Source of the DNA: Klebsiella planticola ATCC 33531 | GTDB taxonomy: Bacteria > Pseudomonadota > Gammaproteobacteria > Enterobacterales > Enterobacteriaceae | Assembly: GCF_000735435.1 (NCBI RefSeq) | Contig: NZ_JMPP01000030.1 | Location: 29,864 to 93,863, forward strand | DNA: 64,000 nucleotides | Reading direction: 5' to 3' | Shown here: in pieces, positions 36,924 to 46,417 of the stretch | How the letters are laid out: the number at the start of each line of letters is the position of its first letter | Numbering within the stretch: position 1 is the first letter of the stretch | Program-made: the position numbers and the translations under genes | Notes under the pieces: model-generated | What the model was told of the DNA's origin: nothing | What the model saw: the letters and a program-made list of their open reading frames with translations, nothing else | Databases searched by the model: none

Positions 36924-37287
36924 TTGTCCGTGGATAATATACACACCACCGACAAAGAAGCAGGAACGAGCATTTTTATTTCGTTTGGTTTTCAAGGAAA
37001 ACAACCGATCTGCCGCTGCAATTGTAGCTGACGCAGATAACAGGCGGGTAAAGGTCAGTGCTGCAAGATGGGATAAGTGAGTTGGGCCTGATTGTGAGTT
37101 TTTATGCCCGCTTTTCGCTCATCGCTGCACCAGCGTTGTGCGCAAAATTATTAGAATCCCTTTTCTTGCATCAAAGTTAAACATATCTGCAGATAAAAAG
37201 AAAATTACTCCTGGCAAGCCTTTTGCAACAAGCCTTTTGCAATAGTACCTGGCGAATTTTAATTTTATCTTTTTGGGATAGGTCAAT
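36924..37287 (+). promoter_or_regulatory. ansB upstream region with 14-bp tandem repeat
   Basis: 364 bp without a gene. CAAGCCTTTTGCAA occurs twice in perfect tandem (37215-37228, 37229-37242), 46-73 bp before the asparaginase ATG; each copy ends in a TTGCAA hexamer that could act as a -35 element with TAATTT ~17 bp on. E. coli ansB is controlled by FNR and CRP; only a half-site-like ATCAA (37171 area) is visible here. Confidence 0.5.
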
Positions 37288-38331
37288 ATGAAATTTAGAG
37301 CATTACTGGCAATGGCATTACTGACAATAAGTACTTTCGCGTTAAGTGAGACGCATCTGCCGCATATTGTCATCCTTGCTACGGGAGGTACCATCGCCGG
37401 CTCGGCGGCGAGTAATACTCAGACTACAGGATATAAAGCCGGGGCAATTGGCGTACAGACGTTGATTAATGCCGTGCCTGAGATGAGTAAAGTGGCCCGT
37501 ATTGATGGAGAGCAGCTGGCAAACATTGGCAGTGAAAATATGACCAGCGAGATAATCCTCAAGCTATCAAAACGCGTAAACGAACTGCTGGCCCGCGATG
37601 ATGTGGATGGGGTCGTGATTACCCACGGAACGGACACCCTTGATGAGACGCCTTACTTCCTTAACCTGACCGTAAAAAGCAACAAGCCGGTTGTCTTTAC
37701 GGCAGCGATGCGTCCGGCAACGGCAATCAGCGCCGATGGTCCGATGAATCTGCTGGAAGCGGTGACTGTAGCGGCTGACCCGGAGGCGAAAGGACGCGGA
37801 GTGATGGTGGTTCTCAATGATCGTATCGGTGCTGCCCGTTTTGTCACTAAAACCAATGCCACGACACTGGATACCTTCAAAGCGCCGGAAGAGGGTTATC
37901 TTGGGGTGATAGTGAGCGGTAAACCGCAGTTTGAAACCCGTGTGGATAAAATTCACACTGTACGCTCGGTATTTGACGTGCGTAACCTTAACACATTGCC
38001 CAAAGTGGTCATTATATATGGCTATCAGGACGACCCTGAATATATGTACGACGCGGCGATTGCGCATCATGTCGACGGTATTATTTATGCAGGCACCGGA
38101 GCGGGATCGGTCTCTGTACGCAGCGCTGCGGGAATTAAAAAGGCGGAAAAAGCCGGTATCGTGGTCGTTCGCGCCTCACGTACGGGGAGCGGTGTCGTTC
38201 CGGTTGATGACGGCCAGCCTGGACTGGTGTCCGATTCGCTTAACCCGGCAAAAGCGCGAATTTTGTTGATGACGGCACTGACCCAAACTAAAAATCCGCA
38301 GCTCATTCAGCAATATTTTCACACTTACTAA
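37288..38331 (+). CDS. ansB: Periplasmic type II L-asparaginase
   Basis: Type II asparaginase of 347 aa, hydrolysing asparagine to aspartate and ammonia in the periplasm. Signal peptide [20 protein letters not shown]; first active-site Thr in [13 protein letters not shown]; second Thr/Asp in [16 protein letters not shown]; also [20 protein letters not shown] and the C-terminal IQQYFHTY. Length and motifs match E. coli AnsB. Single gene; a hairpin follows at 38368. Confidence 0.93.
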   Translation: MKFRALLAMALLTISTFALSETHLPHIVILATGGTIAGSAASNTQTTGYKAGAIGVQTLINAVPEMSKVARIDGEQLANIGSENMTSEIILKLSKRVNELLARDDVDGVVITHGTDTLDETPYFLNLTVKSNKPVVFTAAMRPATAISADGPMNLLEAVTVAADPEAKGRGVMVVLNDRIGAARFVTKTNATTLDTFKAPEEGYLGVIVSGKPQFETRVDKIHTVRSVFDVRNLNTLPKVVIIYGYQDDPEYMYDAAIAHHVDGIIYAGTGAGSVSVRSAAGIKKAEKAGIVVVRASRTGSGVVPVDDGQPGLVSDSLNPAKARILLMTALTQTKNPQLIQQYFHTY

Positions 38332-38367
38332 TTTTATCCGGAGATAGTTCCGCACCTGCCATACCCG

Positions 38368-38392
38368 GGGTAGCCCCTGTACGGGGCTACCC
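38368..38392 (+). terminator. Terminator hairpin after ansB
   Basis: GGGTAGCCCC-TGTAC-GGGGCTACCC, perfect 10-bp stem 37 bp after the asparaginase stop; followed by a weak T-containing stretch (GTCTGTGT). Confidence 0.7.
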
Positions 38393-38526
38393 GTCTGTGT
38401 CACTGATGCCTGTGTTGATAGCCACCGATAGACTCCAGTATTCGGGCAGTCGCTCCAGCGGCAGGGCGGGAGCCGGTTTTTCACCTGCAGCATGGTGATG
38501 CTTTCCAGATGCTGAGCCGGATTGTT

Positions 38527-38619
38527 TCAGTCAACTCTGGCTTGTGCCGGGTTGACACTCTCTACGACTGACTTACGCGTATGCTCACATTTCTCCCGCG
38601 CTTTCATGCAATGTACCAG
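38527..38619 (-). pseudogene. Fossil integrase fragment outside the current element
   Basis: The reverse strand reads VHCMKAREKCEHTRKSVVES then VNPAQARVD-stop. This aligns with VKLAEAREKCEQARKQVADG then VSPTQARQLD of the integrase at 53226-53543 in order and spacing. It lies outside attL, so it is the remnant of an older element of the same integrase type that used this site. Only ~30 codons remain. Confidence 0.65.
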
Positions 38620-38632
38620 GCGCGATGAAAAT

Positions 38633-38660
38633 AAAAAAAATCCACGCAACGGCGTGGATT
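38633..38660 (-). terminator. Original ychF terminator (left copy)
   Basis: TCCACGC-AACG-GCGTGGA (38641-38658) preceded by AAAAAAAA, which gives a U tract for leftward transcripts. It matches, in sequence type and position relative to the ychF end, the hairpin at 53679-53694. Confidence 0.7.
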
Positions 38661-38716
38661 TAGTGAGTTTTAAGTCTTCATGAGAGGGTATGGCATCTCA
38701 TAAAACTGTAGGAAGG

Positions 38717-38731
38717 GAATCAGACGTTGAA
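38717..38731. other. attL: retained end of the original ychF gene
   Basis: GAATCAGACGTTGAA reads on the minus strand as TTC AAC GTC TGA (Phe-Asn-Val-stop), the last codons of YchF. The right copy (53755-53769) differs in one base and gives a TAA stop. This is a 15-bp direct repeat with one mismatch bounding the element. Confidence 0.75.
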
Positions 38732-38789
38732 TCGTGACTTTTATTGTATTTTATTGATATTTAATATTTTAATTTCTACTGCTCTTTAA

Positions 38790-38811
38790 TTGTACTCATT
38801 ATTGTACTCAT
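38790..38811. repeat. Left integrase arm-type repeats
   Basis: TTGTACTCAT at 38790-38799 and 38802-38811, a direct repeat with a 12-bp period. The same decamer with the same 12-bp period occurs near the right end (53607, 53619), so these are probably integrase arm-binding sites. Confidence 0.6.
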
Positions 38812-38841
38812 TTTGGAATTGGCTCGCTTCCGAAATGGACA

Positions 38842-38872
38842 GTTCGTATGTTCGACTCCATAATCGGCACCA
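38842..38872 (+). other. Degenerate tRNA-Thr (thrW-like) 3' end
   Basis: The T-arm and acceptor end CGTATGTTCGACTCC, then ATA and ATCGGCACCA, match the 3' end of E. coli thrW (as I recall it) with one substitution and a 1-base gap near the middle. No 5' half of a tRNA exists, so it is not a functional gene. It looks like the att remnant of another element that targeted thrW. A stretch like GGGGGCATAAGTGGGGGG (38978 area), typical before P4-type integrase genes, follows. Confidence 0.55.
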
Positions 38873-38987
38873 TTTCAAACTTTTGCCAAGTCTACCGAAA
38901 CCAACTCAAAGCCCGTATACGGCTAGTTTCTAGCCCATACCTTATCTTTTGGTATCAACTGGAATCAAATCACAGTTGGGGGCATAA

Positions 38988-39260
38988 GTGGGGGGCAATC
39001 TGTGTTCGGTCCAGGGATATGCCCTAATGAAGTGTAAGTATCCCGGTAAGCCGTGGTGCGACAGAGAAACCAAGAAGGTTCGCCATTGCTCCGGTGAAGT
39101 CTTTCATTACGCCATAGTTACCAGCCGTACGGAATACAATCCCGCAGCGGATCTAACCAGCGTGATGTCAGGACATGAATCAAAACATTATCCCTTCCTT
39201 ATTGTTGTGGAGTCAGAGAGTAAATGGCATTTATTAGTCATTAAAAAAATAATCAGTTGA
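38988..39260 (+). CDS. Small hypothetical protein
   Basis: Open frame of 90 codons (an internal ATG at 39027 gives MKCKYPGKPWCDRETKKVRH). No recognisable family, no clear ribosome site. It starts within the P4-integrase-leader-like sequence after the thrW relic, so it could be a chance or decayed frame. Confidence 0.25.
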   Translation: MGGNLCSVQGYALMKCKYPGKPWCDRETKKVRHCSGEVFHYAIVTSRTEYNPAADLTSVMSGHESKHYPFLIVVESESKWHLLVIKKIIS

Positions 39261-39315
39261 ATTGGTTATCCATGACTTCCCCGACACACTTAAATGTGTC
39301 GGGGAAGTGAGTTTG

Positions 39316-42300
39316 TTATGATGTGAATATTTTTATATCTACACCCATCTCATCAGCACTACTTAACCAATCTTCGATTAGTTGAAAAGCTTGTATTGTT
39401 TCAGATTGCTGGTCAGTATCTTTTGACATCTCTTCAATGAAATGTTTTTTCGAAAAAGAGTTGCCCATTACTATCCATATTTCTTTATTGCACAGTGGTG
39501 ATTTTCTTCTATTAGATATTAACTCCCAGGTTTTTTCCTTAAGTTTATTTTCTTTATTAGGGATCTTTCCAATTTCGTTAAAGGCTAATCTAAAACGAGA
39601 CTCAAGTTTATGTTTGGCTTTATGGGATGGCCATGCTTTATCCCAAATAGAGTAGTTTCCTGGGGTATTAGCATCTGAGTGTGAAATCAGATAGGTTAAG
39701 TTTTTAATTGCTTGACTTCCGACCTCTGCTATCGCTCCTGCTGAGGATTTTGGAGAACTGAATGATTTCCCACATTTTACATGAATGAAACATAATTTAT
39801 CCGGTGATGATACGATAAAATCACATGGTTCTGTATCCATGTCAGTGCAAAGAACGAGATCGCAATTTGGAATATAAGGATGAAAGGGGCCCAATTGTGG
39901 AAGAGTAGCATTGCTATTTGAGTGGTTTTTTAATTGATCAATTAAATAAAATATAGAATTCTTATCAAAGCTTGTGCTTGTAGTATTAATATACATATCT
40001 TTTTCATCATACTTTCCTTTTTCTTTAAGACCCTTTGAAAGCAGGGCTGGAATGCTTATGAGTGAACGTCCCGCCCAACTTTCCTCAGCAGTAATACCTT
40101 TTTCAAAAGGAAGTGAAAATTTATAAAATTTCGACGCACTATATGTTGTTCCATCTAAGAAAAGAATTCTAAAATAGTCATTATTTAAATAAGAAATTAT
40201 TTTATTGAAATCATCATAATTGTTAGTAGTTGTCAAAAGGTAACTATGTTTATCTTCTTCATACTGAATTTGTATTTTAAATGGTTTTGAACCAACAAAT
40301 AACTCCGCACCTTCACTTTCTGAATATTGAAGGTAATAATAGTCCGGTAGGAAATTCTTTTCGGAAATTAATTCGGTATCGAAATCTGATAAATCTAGAA
40401 TAATTGAAACTATATCGGAATTGGGTTTTTCATTGATGGGTTGCGAGAATGACTTTATTAATCGGCCATTATTAGTTGCTTCTTTTGCTGTTCCTAAATC
40501 AATTTTCTCAATCCATTCAGATAGTTCTTCTATACTAAAATTCCTTTCCATTTGGTCAGAGACACGACCAGACCTAGCCCCTATATAGAAACTACTGTCA
40601 TTTTTCCCTTGTTCATCCTTATTAACTACTTTCAATGTTGTTAGTGCGTACATGGCATTGCGCTGAGTGCTATTTATATTTTCTAGGTTTTTACCTTTTA
40701 AGGACATCGCTTCAGGTCTATTTTTTGCAGTACCTATAGCCCTTGAGTGAGCTTCTTTTATTTCACGGACTTTAGTGGCTGCAGCTAATGCTGTTAATCT
40801 ATTAATATTTATAGGGTTTGCAAGATTTAAGTCGATTCTATTTGCATACTTGGCACCAGCGCTGTCAAAGATAGCTATGCTATTAGATAACTCTTTGATT
40901 ATTATTATTTCTAGCTTTGGTTCAAAAAATAATTTATCAGAAAGATACCTGGAGCTATTGAATGATATATATAGATACATGAATACATTATGGTCATTTT
41001 TTATTTCTTTAACAAGTGAACCTTGTGTATGCAGTTCCCAATATATTTTATCCAAAAGAAGGGGGGTTGAGTAATTAGGCCCTTTTTCTATAAAGCAAAC
41101 GGATGCCAATGGTATTGAAATATCATTGGCATTTATGGATTGCAAGTCCAATCGTTCTCTGAAACGACTAGAGAAGTAGCTGTATTCAGGGAAGTTATCA
41201 AGAAATCCTTTTATTAGGTTAGTTGTGCTTAGCGATTTTATAAATCCTTTTGAACCGCTAGGTGTTGATATGTAGTCATCAAATACACGGTAACTTTGCC
41301 ACATTCTTTCATTGGATGAACTAGCTAGATCTATTATCATCGGTTCTATTGAATTGTAATTCCTAACAACTCTCCCAATAGTTTGAACCAATTCTCTACC
41401 ACTTCCAACTTGATAGGTTAAAACTAGTAATTTTGCTTCAGGCAAATCTACACCTTCATCAAGTTTATGTTGATGAATTAGAACTCTTATGTTGTCAGAT
41501 TTTAATGCGGAATTTACTGATTTAAATTTACCGCTAACTTCATCATTTCTAAATGTCTCATGTATACTTACTGTTTTGAATTTTTTAGAAATTGATTCGT
41601 GGTATCGAGATATATCATAGGCATCTTTACATTTTATTATGCATTTTATATTTTCATTTTTCTCTAGAAAAACCTGTACTTCTTGAAGCATTTTCTCCAT
41701 TGAATTCACTTGAATGAAATTTGGCTCAGTAATTATTTTATCAGAAATAGCCTGTTTAAATGTAAAGATAAAATAATCATCTAAGTCAACGTTTAATTCG
41801 AAAAGATCATTCCTATATGGTGTTGCCGTTATTACAACTTTTATTGCATCTGATTGTCGTACGATTTCTCGCCATACAGGAGATGGTTCAGAATGACCTT
41901 CATCAATAATAATAAGATCAAAGAAACTTTGTGTCTCATCTAGGTCTTCTGGTGATAACATTGATAGTTTTTGAAATGTTGATATATATATACCTTCTTC
42001 ATTTAAATTATTAATGTTTTTAAAGGTATTCTTTAATTTTATATCTGGATCGTTTAACGTCACTCTAAAAAATCTACTTGATACTTCTCTATAGAGCTGT
42101 TCCTTAACTGCTCTCCTATGACAGATAATTAAAATATTTCGCTCTTTACTTAGATGTGATATTAAACTTATGACACCTGTTTTACCCGCTCCCGTTGGCA
42201 AGTTAATTAAGCATGCCTTATCACGAATATTTCTTTTCTTAAATTTAAAAAATTTCCCCACAGCTTCTTCTTGACACTTCCTTATTTTTCCTGTAGAGGC

Positions 42301-42330
42301 TTTTAAGTATTTTAATAAATTTCTTTGCAT
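39316..42330 (-). CDS. SF2 DEAD/DEAH-type helicase with nuclease-like C-terminus
   Basis: Protein of 1004 aa. Helicase motifs: I, LPTGAGKTG (44-52); II, DEGH (143-146); III, TATPYRND (168-175); V, LDEGVDLPEAKLLVLTYQVG; VI, QTIGRVVRNY (316-325). A long middle region of unknown fold follows. Near the C-terminus, Asp837 followed by HVK (850-852) in PCDFIVSSPDKLCFIHVKCG, then AIAEVGSQAIKNLTYL, resembles a PD-(D/E)XK-type core with an unusual residue before the Lys. Codon use is strongly AT-rich. It lies 55 bp after the 1343-aa gene on the same strand, probably as its partner. No exact match to a named defence helicase family. Confidence 0.85.
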   Translation of the reverse strand: MQRNLLKYLKASTGKIRKCQEEAVGKFFKFKKRNIRDKACLINLPTGAGKTGVISLISHLSKERNILIICHRRAVKEQLYREVSSRFFRVTLNDPDIKLKNTFKNINNLNEEGIYISTFQKLSMLSPEDLDETQSFFDLIIIDEGHSEPSPVWREIVRQSDAIKVVITATPYRNDLFELNVDLDDYFIFTFKQAISDKIITEPNFIQVNSMEKMLQEVQVFLEKNENIKCIIKCKDAYDISRYHESISKKFKTVSIHETFRNDEVSGKFKSVNSALKSDNIRVLIHQHKLDEGVDLPEAKLLVLTYQVGSGRELVQTIGRVVRNYNSIEPMIIDLASSSNERMWQSYRVFDDYISTPSGSKGFIKSLSTTNLIKGFLDNFPEYSYFSSRFRERLDLQSINANDISIPLASVCFIEKGPNYSTPLLLDKIYWELHTQGSLVKEIKNDHNVFMYLYISFNSSRYLSDKLFFEPKLEIIIIKELSNSIAIFDSAGAKYANRIDLNLANPININRLTALAAATKVREIKEAHSRAIGTAKNRPEAMSLKGKNLENINSTQRNAMYALTTLKVVNKDEQGKNDSSFYIGARSGRVSDQMERNFSIEELSEWIEKIDLGTAKEATNNGRLIKSFSQPINEKPNSDIVSIILDLSDFDTELISEKNFLPDYYYLQYSESEGAELFVGSKPFKIQIQYEEDKHSYLLTTTNNYDDFNKIISYLNNDYFRILFLDGTTYSASKFYKFSLPFEKGITAEESWAGRSLISIPALLSKGLKEKGKYDEKDMYINTTSTSFDKNSIFYLIDQLKNHSNSNATLPQLGPFHPYIPNCDLVLCTDMDTEPCDFIVSSPDKLCFIHVKCGKSFSSPKSSAGAIAEVGSQAIKNLTYLISHSDANTPGNYSIWDKAWPSHKAKHKLESRFRLAFNEIGKIPNKENKLKEKTWELISNRRKSPLCNKEIWIVMGNSFSKKHFIEEMSKDTDQQSETIQAFQLIEDWLSSADEMGVDIKIFTS

Positions 42331-42385
42331 GTAATCTCCTTTGCATATTTAAAAAACTCAATAAATACAATTATGATAAAAGGGT

Positions 42386-45300
42386 TTATAACCAATCACC
42401 TTGGTCCGCACTGTGATCTTCTCTAATTGCATCTTGTTGATAGCTTATAGCAATGCGGTCTAAGCAAGCTGCGGTTCGAGGCCATTCAAATCTAAGATCA
42501 TCAGCATCTTGTTTATAGCGTTCTACTAATATTCGTTCTTGCCCCCCACCATCATGTGGCATGCGTACAGTTACGCCACGGCGGTTGTAAACACCAACTT
42601 CAAAACCACTCTCCATTGCTCGACTTCTAGCAAACTCAAGAACTTCGCGAATTGCTTCTGGCGGCCACGTTTCATTTTTTTTTCTTTTTGCGGCAGAGAG
42701 AATCATACCAATCGTGTCATCACCTATTTCACCACGACCTGCAGACTTCAGTAATTGACGAGCTTGCTTGACCCACGACATCAATACATAAGAGTCAATA
42801 GTCCCGTTCTCATCGGTCCCGGGTACAATTGCCCAATCATGCAAAACTTGATATGCCTGGCTTGCTAGATCACGGGCCTGCTTAGGATTTGCTGGTTCAG
42901 ATTCAACTACACCACTATCTTCTTCAGGTAGATAGAGTAATTTCATTAGTGAGGTAAAAAATACAGGGTCTTTAGCAAGAGCCTGATGTAAGTTTCTGGC
43001 TGGATGTCGTGAATACCGTAAAACTTGAAAATAAATCCATTCGAGCCTCACAAGTTCTTCTTTTGAAGTCTTTACATCACTCTCCAGGTAATCTAGGAGA
43101 ATACCAATATAATAGCTCGACATCGTATTATCATTATTGGAAGAGTCTTTAGTGCTTGCAGCGGTATGCATTACTCTAATAATAACTGAGCCCTCTGGTT
43201 CTATTTTTATATTATTAACAAGCCACGCAAGAGCATCGTGACTTCGGTCTGCCAGAAGTAAATGATCAATGACATACTCAAGCTCTAAATCTGCATAAAG
43301 CCTAAATGTAGGGATCGTCTGCCAATATATTGTACTAATATTAACTGGTCTCGATTCTATTTTCAGCCAAAGTGACATTACAGGTGGTAATACTTGGGCA
43401 ATGCGTACTTCCGCTAACTTCCCCCAATTATCAGTTATAGCTTGTTCCCATATTTCTTGAACCCAAGTTTCGCTTTCTGAGCCTTTCGTGGCTTTGAGTC
43501 CATAAAGAATTCCCAAACCAATATTTGCTATATCTGAATCACCAGACATTAGCGCTTTTTTCATTAGAAAATGTTTATGCCCACACTTTGTTGAGGATCG
43601 CGCTAAAGCAAGACCAAAATCGTAGTGCAGCGTAATTGTTGAAGAGAAATGAAATATTTGTTCAAATTCAAGTTCTGCAAGTAAGAACTCTACTGCTTCC
43701 AATTGTCTCTCTTCGAGTCTATTTCGTTGTGTTTGCCAATCATAATTTTCGCCTAACTCATTGGCCCCTGCACAAAATAGCCAGCGAAAACGTTCCTCGA
43801 CATTTTCTGGTGTTAGTGAAAGAAATATAGCATCCAACGGTGCTAATTCTTCTTCAGACAGAGCCCATGGAGCATCTTTGAAGCCACGGTTTCTCTGTAA
43901 AAAATGCCGTAACTCATTCCACAACCTTTCTTTTTTATCAGAAGATGTGAGGTTAAGGGAGTAATCAGCTAATTGCTTAGCTGCTGAAAATTTCCAGTTT
44001 GAATCAAAATTCCCCCAAAGATGGAAAAGTTCAAACCACCGTTCGCACCTCCCATTTATATGCATTAATAATCTTTCACCGATTTCACATGCTGCTGTTG
44101 CAACAGAGGACCAGGTAATAGACTCCGGCTCATTAGGAGTGAAATCACGCCAATTTGGCATAGAAGAAGGTTCTGAAGTATCGTGTGAACGAGGTGCTAA
44201 TGCGAGCAATAACTTCCAACCAGCAATTGGATGCAGCGATATGATCCGATCAATGACCTTAATACGTTGTGATGAATTAGCATAAGTTTGTGGTGACCAA
44301 CTAACAAAAATCCGCCTTAAAGAAACTGCTGGACGGTTTCCCCATCGACCTCCGGGATCAACATCATCTAACCAAGCCAGTAAAAGTGCAGATTGCATTA
44401 GATAACGTGGGCTACGCGCTAACATCTCTAATGCCCATAACAAATTTGAAAGATACTCTGTGGGTTGCATTATCCCTTCATCACTTCGGAATAATGACAA
44501 AATCTGAGGTGAATCGCCTTCCAACCCAGCTTCTACAGCGTCTAGAAATACCGTTGGGGCTGCTTCTGCAAGATTATGGAAATCCTGAGACAAAGACCAC
44601 CAAAGTGGCTCAGTTGCATTATTAAGCAACTTATACACCGCACTATTCACATGAGAAGATACATCCGTAATAAGCGTTGCTACCTCTGGGAAAACAGCCA
44701 AGGCAATCATCGATTCTGTTAAGCCACGTCTGATGCTACCTGATGGTTTCCCTACGCTATTATCTTCATAGAAGGTATCGGCATTAGGTTGAGTCTCAAA
44801 ATAGGGATCAATGGCGCTCACCACCGAATGGAATGTATTCTCAAAGCGCTTTAGTTGGTGGGAAGTTAGCTGATTACCTACTTGAGTCCAAAGATCTCGT
44901 AATGAAACTACTCTCCAAAGATTACCAGAGCGAATTAATGGACCACCAAAAGTGGATGCTAACGGTGCCAAGATTTCTTCTACCTGCTCATAAGAGCAAC
45001 CAGCTAAATCACTAATAATTTTTTGATCTTGAGATGAGGTTTCATCCCAGCTCCCCGCGAACATTGCGGCAATAAGCTCAGATGAAACATGTTCAGCCCA
45101 TTGTGGTTTATAGTTTGGGGCTATGGGCATTAAGCGCCTTAAGACCGTAATACTGCGGCCTGATGCGTGGGCATAACGATGAGCATCCTCCTCATTTAAT
45201 CCAGCATGAGTTAATGCTATTTTTAGCTCAAATCTCCATGGGCGGGGGAGGCGTATTGAATGACCGGATAGATGAGACACATCTGAGCCATAGATAGCGT

Positions 45301-46417
45301 AGACATGGTGACCATTATTAACAAGAGATTGCGCAATCCCCGGTTCTGAAATAGTGAGAACAATGATTAATGGCGTGCCTAAACCAGCTAATTGCCGGGC
45401 TGTTGTTGCGTTGTCAACTACGACACATTTGCTCCAATAGAACAGCTTATGCTCTTCAGGCAGAGGACTTATAGATGCATAAAGAAAAGCTAGTGCTTCA
45501 TCGGGAGCTTCGGCTTGCACCGAGAGTTGTTGCGGTGAATCTCTTAACCACCTAAGGACTTTTGTTTGTTCTTCATCACGTCCGGCCAAGATAACATCGG
45601 GAGTGAGAGGTGTTCTCGTTGCGTGAATCCACTCGCTCCATGACTCTTCAATATTACGTAATCCCTGTGGCCGATGACCTATTTTTACTGACAACCACTG
45701 AGCGACCGCAGGATAAATTTCTAACCAATGGACAAGATCATCAGCATCAATGGCACAGACATTCAGCCAAATATTGAGAGCTTTTTTCTCCTCTACCCAC
45801 TTATTTTTACCAGGAAAGCGTTGTGGAGTAACGAATACATACGTTGTTTTATCTGGACTATATCCGAGTGGATTCCCAGATCTTTTATTAAAATCTTCTT
45901 CTGCCTTAGCGCGGATAGAGGTACGTTGAGCACCAATTTCCCAAACAGAATCACCCTCAGGAACGAAGCCCAAACCCAAACTCGTTTTACACTCACCATC
46001 CCAACCAGGATATTGCACACTCTCATCTGATGGGAAATGAACTTTTGCGGCAGGACCTACTGTTGCAAAAATTAAACGTCGTAATAATTCAGGAATACCA
46101 CTCTGACCATCTCTCCGTTCACCCCACTGTGAAAGGTGAGTTGCATTAATCCAGCGCATCAAAGAACCAGGTTTTACATTTTCAGGTGGCTGCAGCATAC
46201 CCCTTTCAACTACCCCACCAGCTATAAACTGCAAACCTTCAGCTTCTAAGGCATCACGGATAGCTTGGGCATTTTTTGCTACTGGAGTACGAAAGCCACG
46301 CTCAAAATCCGCAAGTGTAGATGTTGCCACATTTGCTTTGGAGGCCAGTTCTTGTTGAGACCAAGCGAGAAGAGCTCTTGCAGCTTTAACTTGCTCTGGT
46401 AAAAGGAGCTCATTCAT
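42386..46417 (-). CDS. Large XRE-HTH / nuclease-like / helical-repeat protein
   Basis: Protein of 1343 aa. Residues ~7-65 are an XRE-type HTH (LPEQVKAARALLAWSQQELA, ANVATSTLADFERGFRTPVA). Residues ~105-245 hold a nuclease-like domain with YPGWDGE (136-142), VPEGDSVWEIGAQR and KAEEDFNKR, then FVTPQRFPGKNKW and AIDADDLVHWLE. Residues ~275-425 resemble a STAND-type NTPase in layout, but the P-loop position (QAEAPDEALAFL, 301-312) lacks GKT/S. The remaining ~900 aa look like helical repeats. It resembles large bacterial defence sensors; the family is not one I can name. Less AT-rich than its helicase partner. Confidence 0.8.
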   Translation of the reverse strand: MNELLLPEQVKAARALLAWSQQELASKANVATSTLADFERGFRTPVAKNAQAIRDALEAEGLQFIAGGVVERGMLQPPENVKPGSLMRWINATHLSQWGERRDGQSGIPELLRRLIFATVGPAAKVHFPSDESVQYPGWDGECKTSLGLGFVPEGDSVWEIGAQRTSIRAKAEEDFNKRSGNPLGYSPDKTTYVFVTPQRFPGKNKWVEEKKALNIWLNVCAIDADDLVHWLEIYPAVAQWLSVKIGHRPQGLRNIEESWSEWIHATRTPLTPDVILAGRDEEQTKVLRWLRDSPQQLSVQAEAPDEALAFLYASISPLPEEHKLFYWSKCVVVDNATTARQLAGLGTPLIIVLTISEPGIAQSLVNNGHHVYAIYGSDVSHLSGHSIRLPRPWRFELKIALTHAGLNEEDAHRYAHASGRSITVLRRLMPIAPNYKPQWAEHVSSELIAAMFAGSWDETSSQDQKIISDLAGCSYEQVEEILAPLASTFGGPLIRSGNLWRVVSLRDLWTQVGNQLTSHQLKRFENTFHSVVSAIDPYFETQPNADTFYEDNSVGKPSGSIRRGLTESMIALAVFPEVATLITDVSSHVNSAVYKLLNNATEPLWWSLSQDFHNLAEAAPTVFLDAVEAGLEGDSPQILSLFRSDEGIMQPTEYLSNLLWALEMLARSPRYLMQSALLLAWLDDVDPGGRWGNRPAVSLRRIFVSWSPQTYANSSQRIKVIDRIISLHPIAGWKLLLALAPRSHDTSEPSSMPNWRDFTPNEPESITWSSVATAACEIGERLLMHINGRCERWFELFHLWGNFDSNWKFSAAKQLADYSLNLTSSDKKERLWNELRHFLQRNRGFKDAPWALSEEELAPLDAIFLSLTPENVEERFRWLFCAGANELGENYDWQTQRNRLEERQLEAVEFLLAELEFEQIFHFSSTITLHYDFGLALARSSTKCGHKHFLMKKALMSGDSDIANIGLGILYGLKATKGSESETWVQEIWEQAITDNWGKLAEVRIAQVLPPVMSLWLKIESRPVNISTIYWQTIPTFRLYADLELEYVIDHLLLADRSHDALAWLVNNIKIEPEGSVIIRVMHTAASTKDSSNNDNTMSSYYIGILLDYLESDVKTSKEELVRLEWIYFQVLRYSRHPARNLHQALAKDPVFFTSLMKLLYLPEEDSGVVESEPANPKQARDLASQAYQVLHDWAIVPGTDENGTIDSYVLMSWVKQARQLLKSAGRGEIGDDTIGMILSAAKRKKNETWPPEAIREVLEFARSRAMESGFEVGVYNRRGVTVRMPHDGGGQERILVERYKQDADDLRFEWPRTAACLDRIAISYQQDAIREDHSADQGDWL

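Noticed and set aside
38790..38811. CRISPR array
   Set aside because: Only two 10-bp repeats with 2-bp gaps; arm-type integrase sites fit better, and no cas genes are present.
38842..38872. Functional tRNA gene
   Set aside because: Only a degenerate T-arm and acceptor 3' end are present; no anticodon arm or 5' half.
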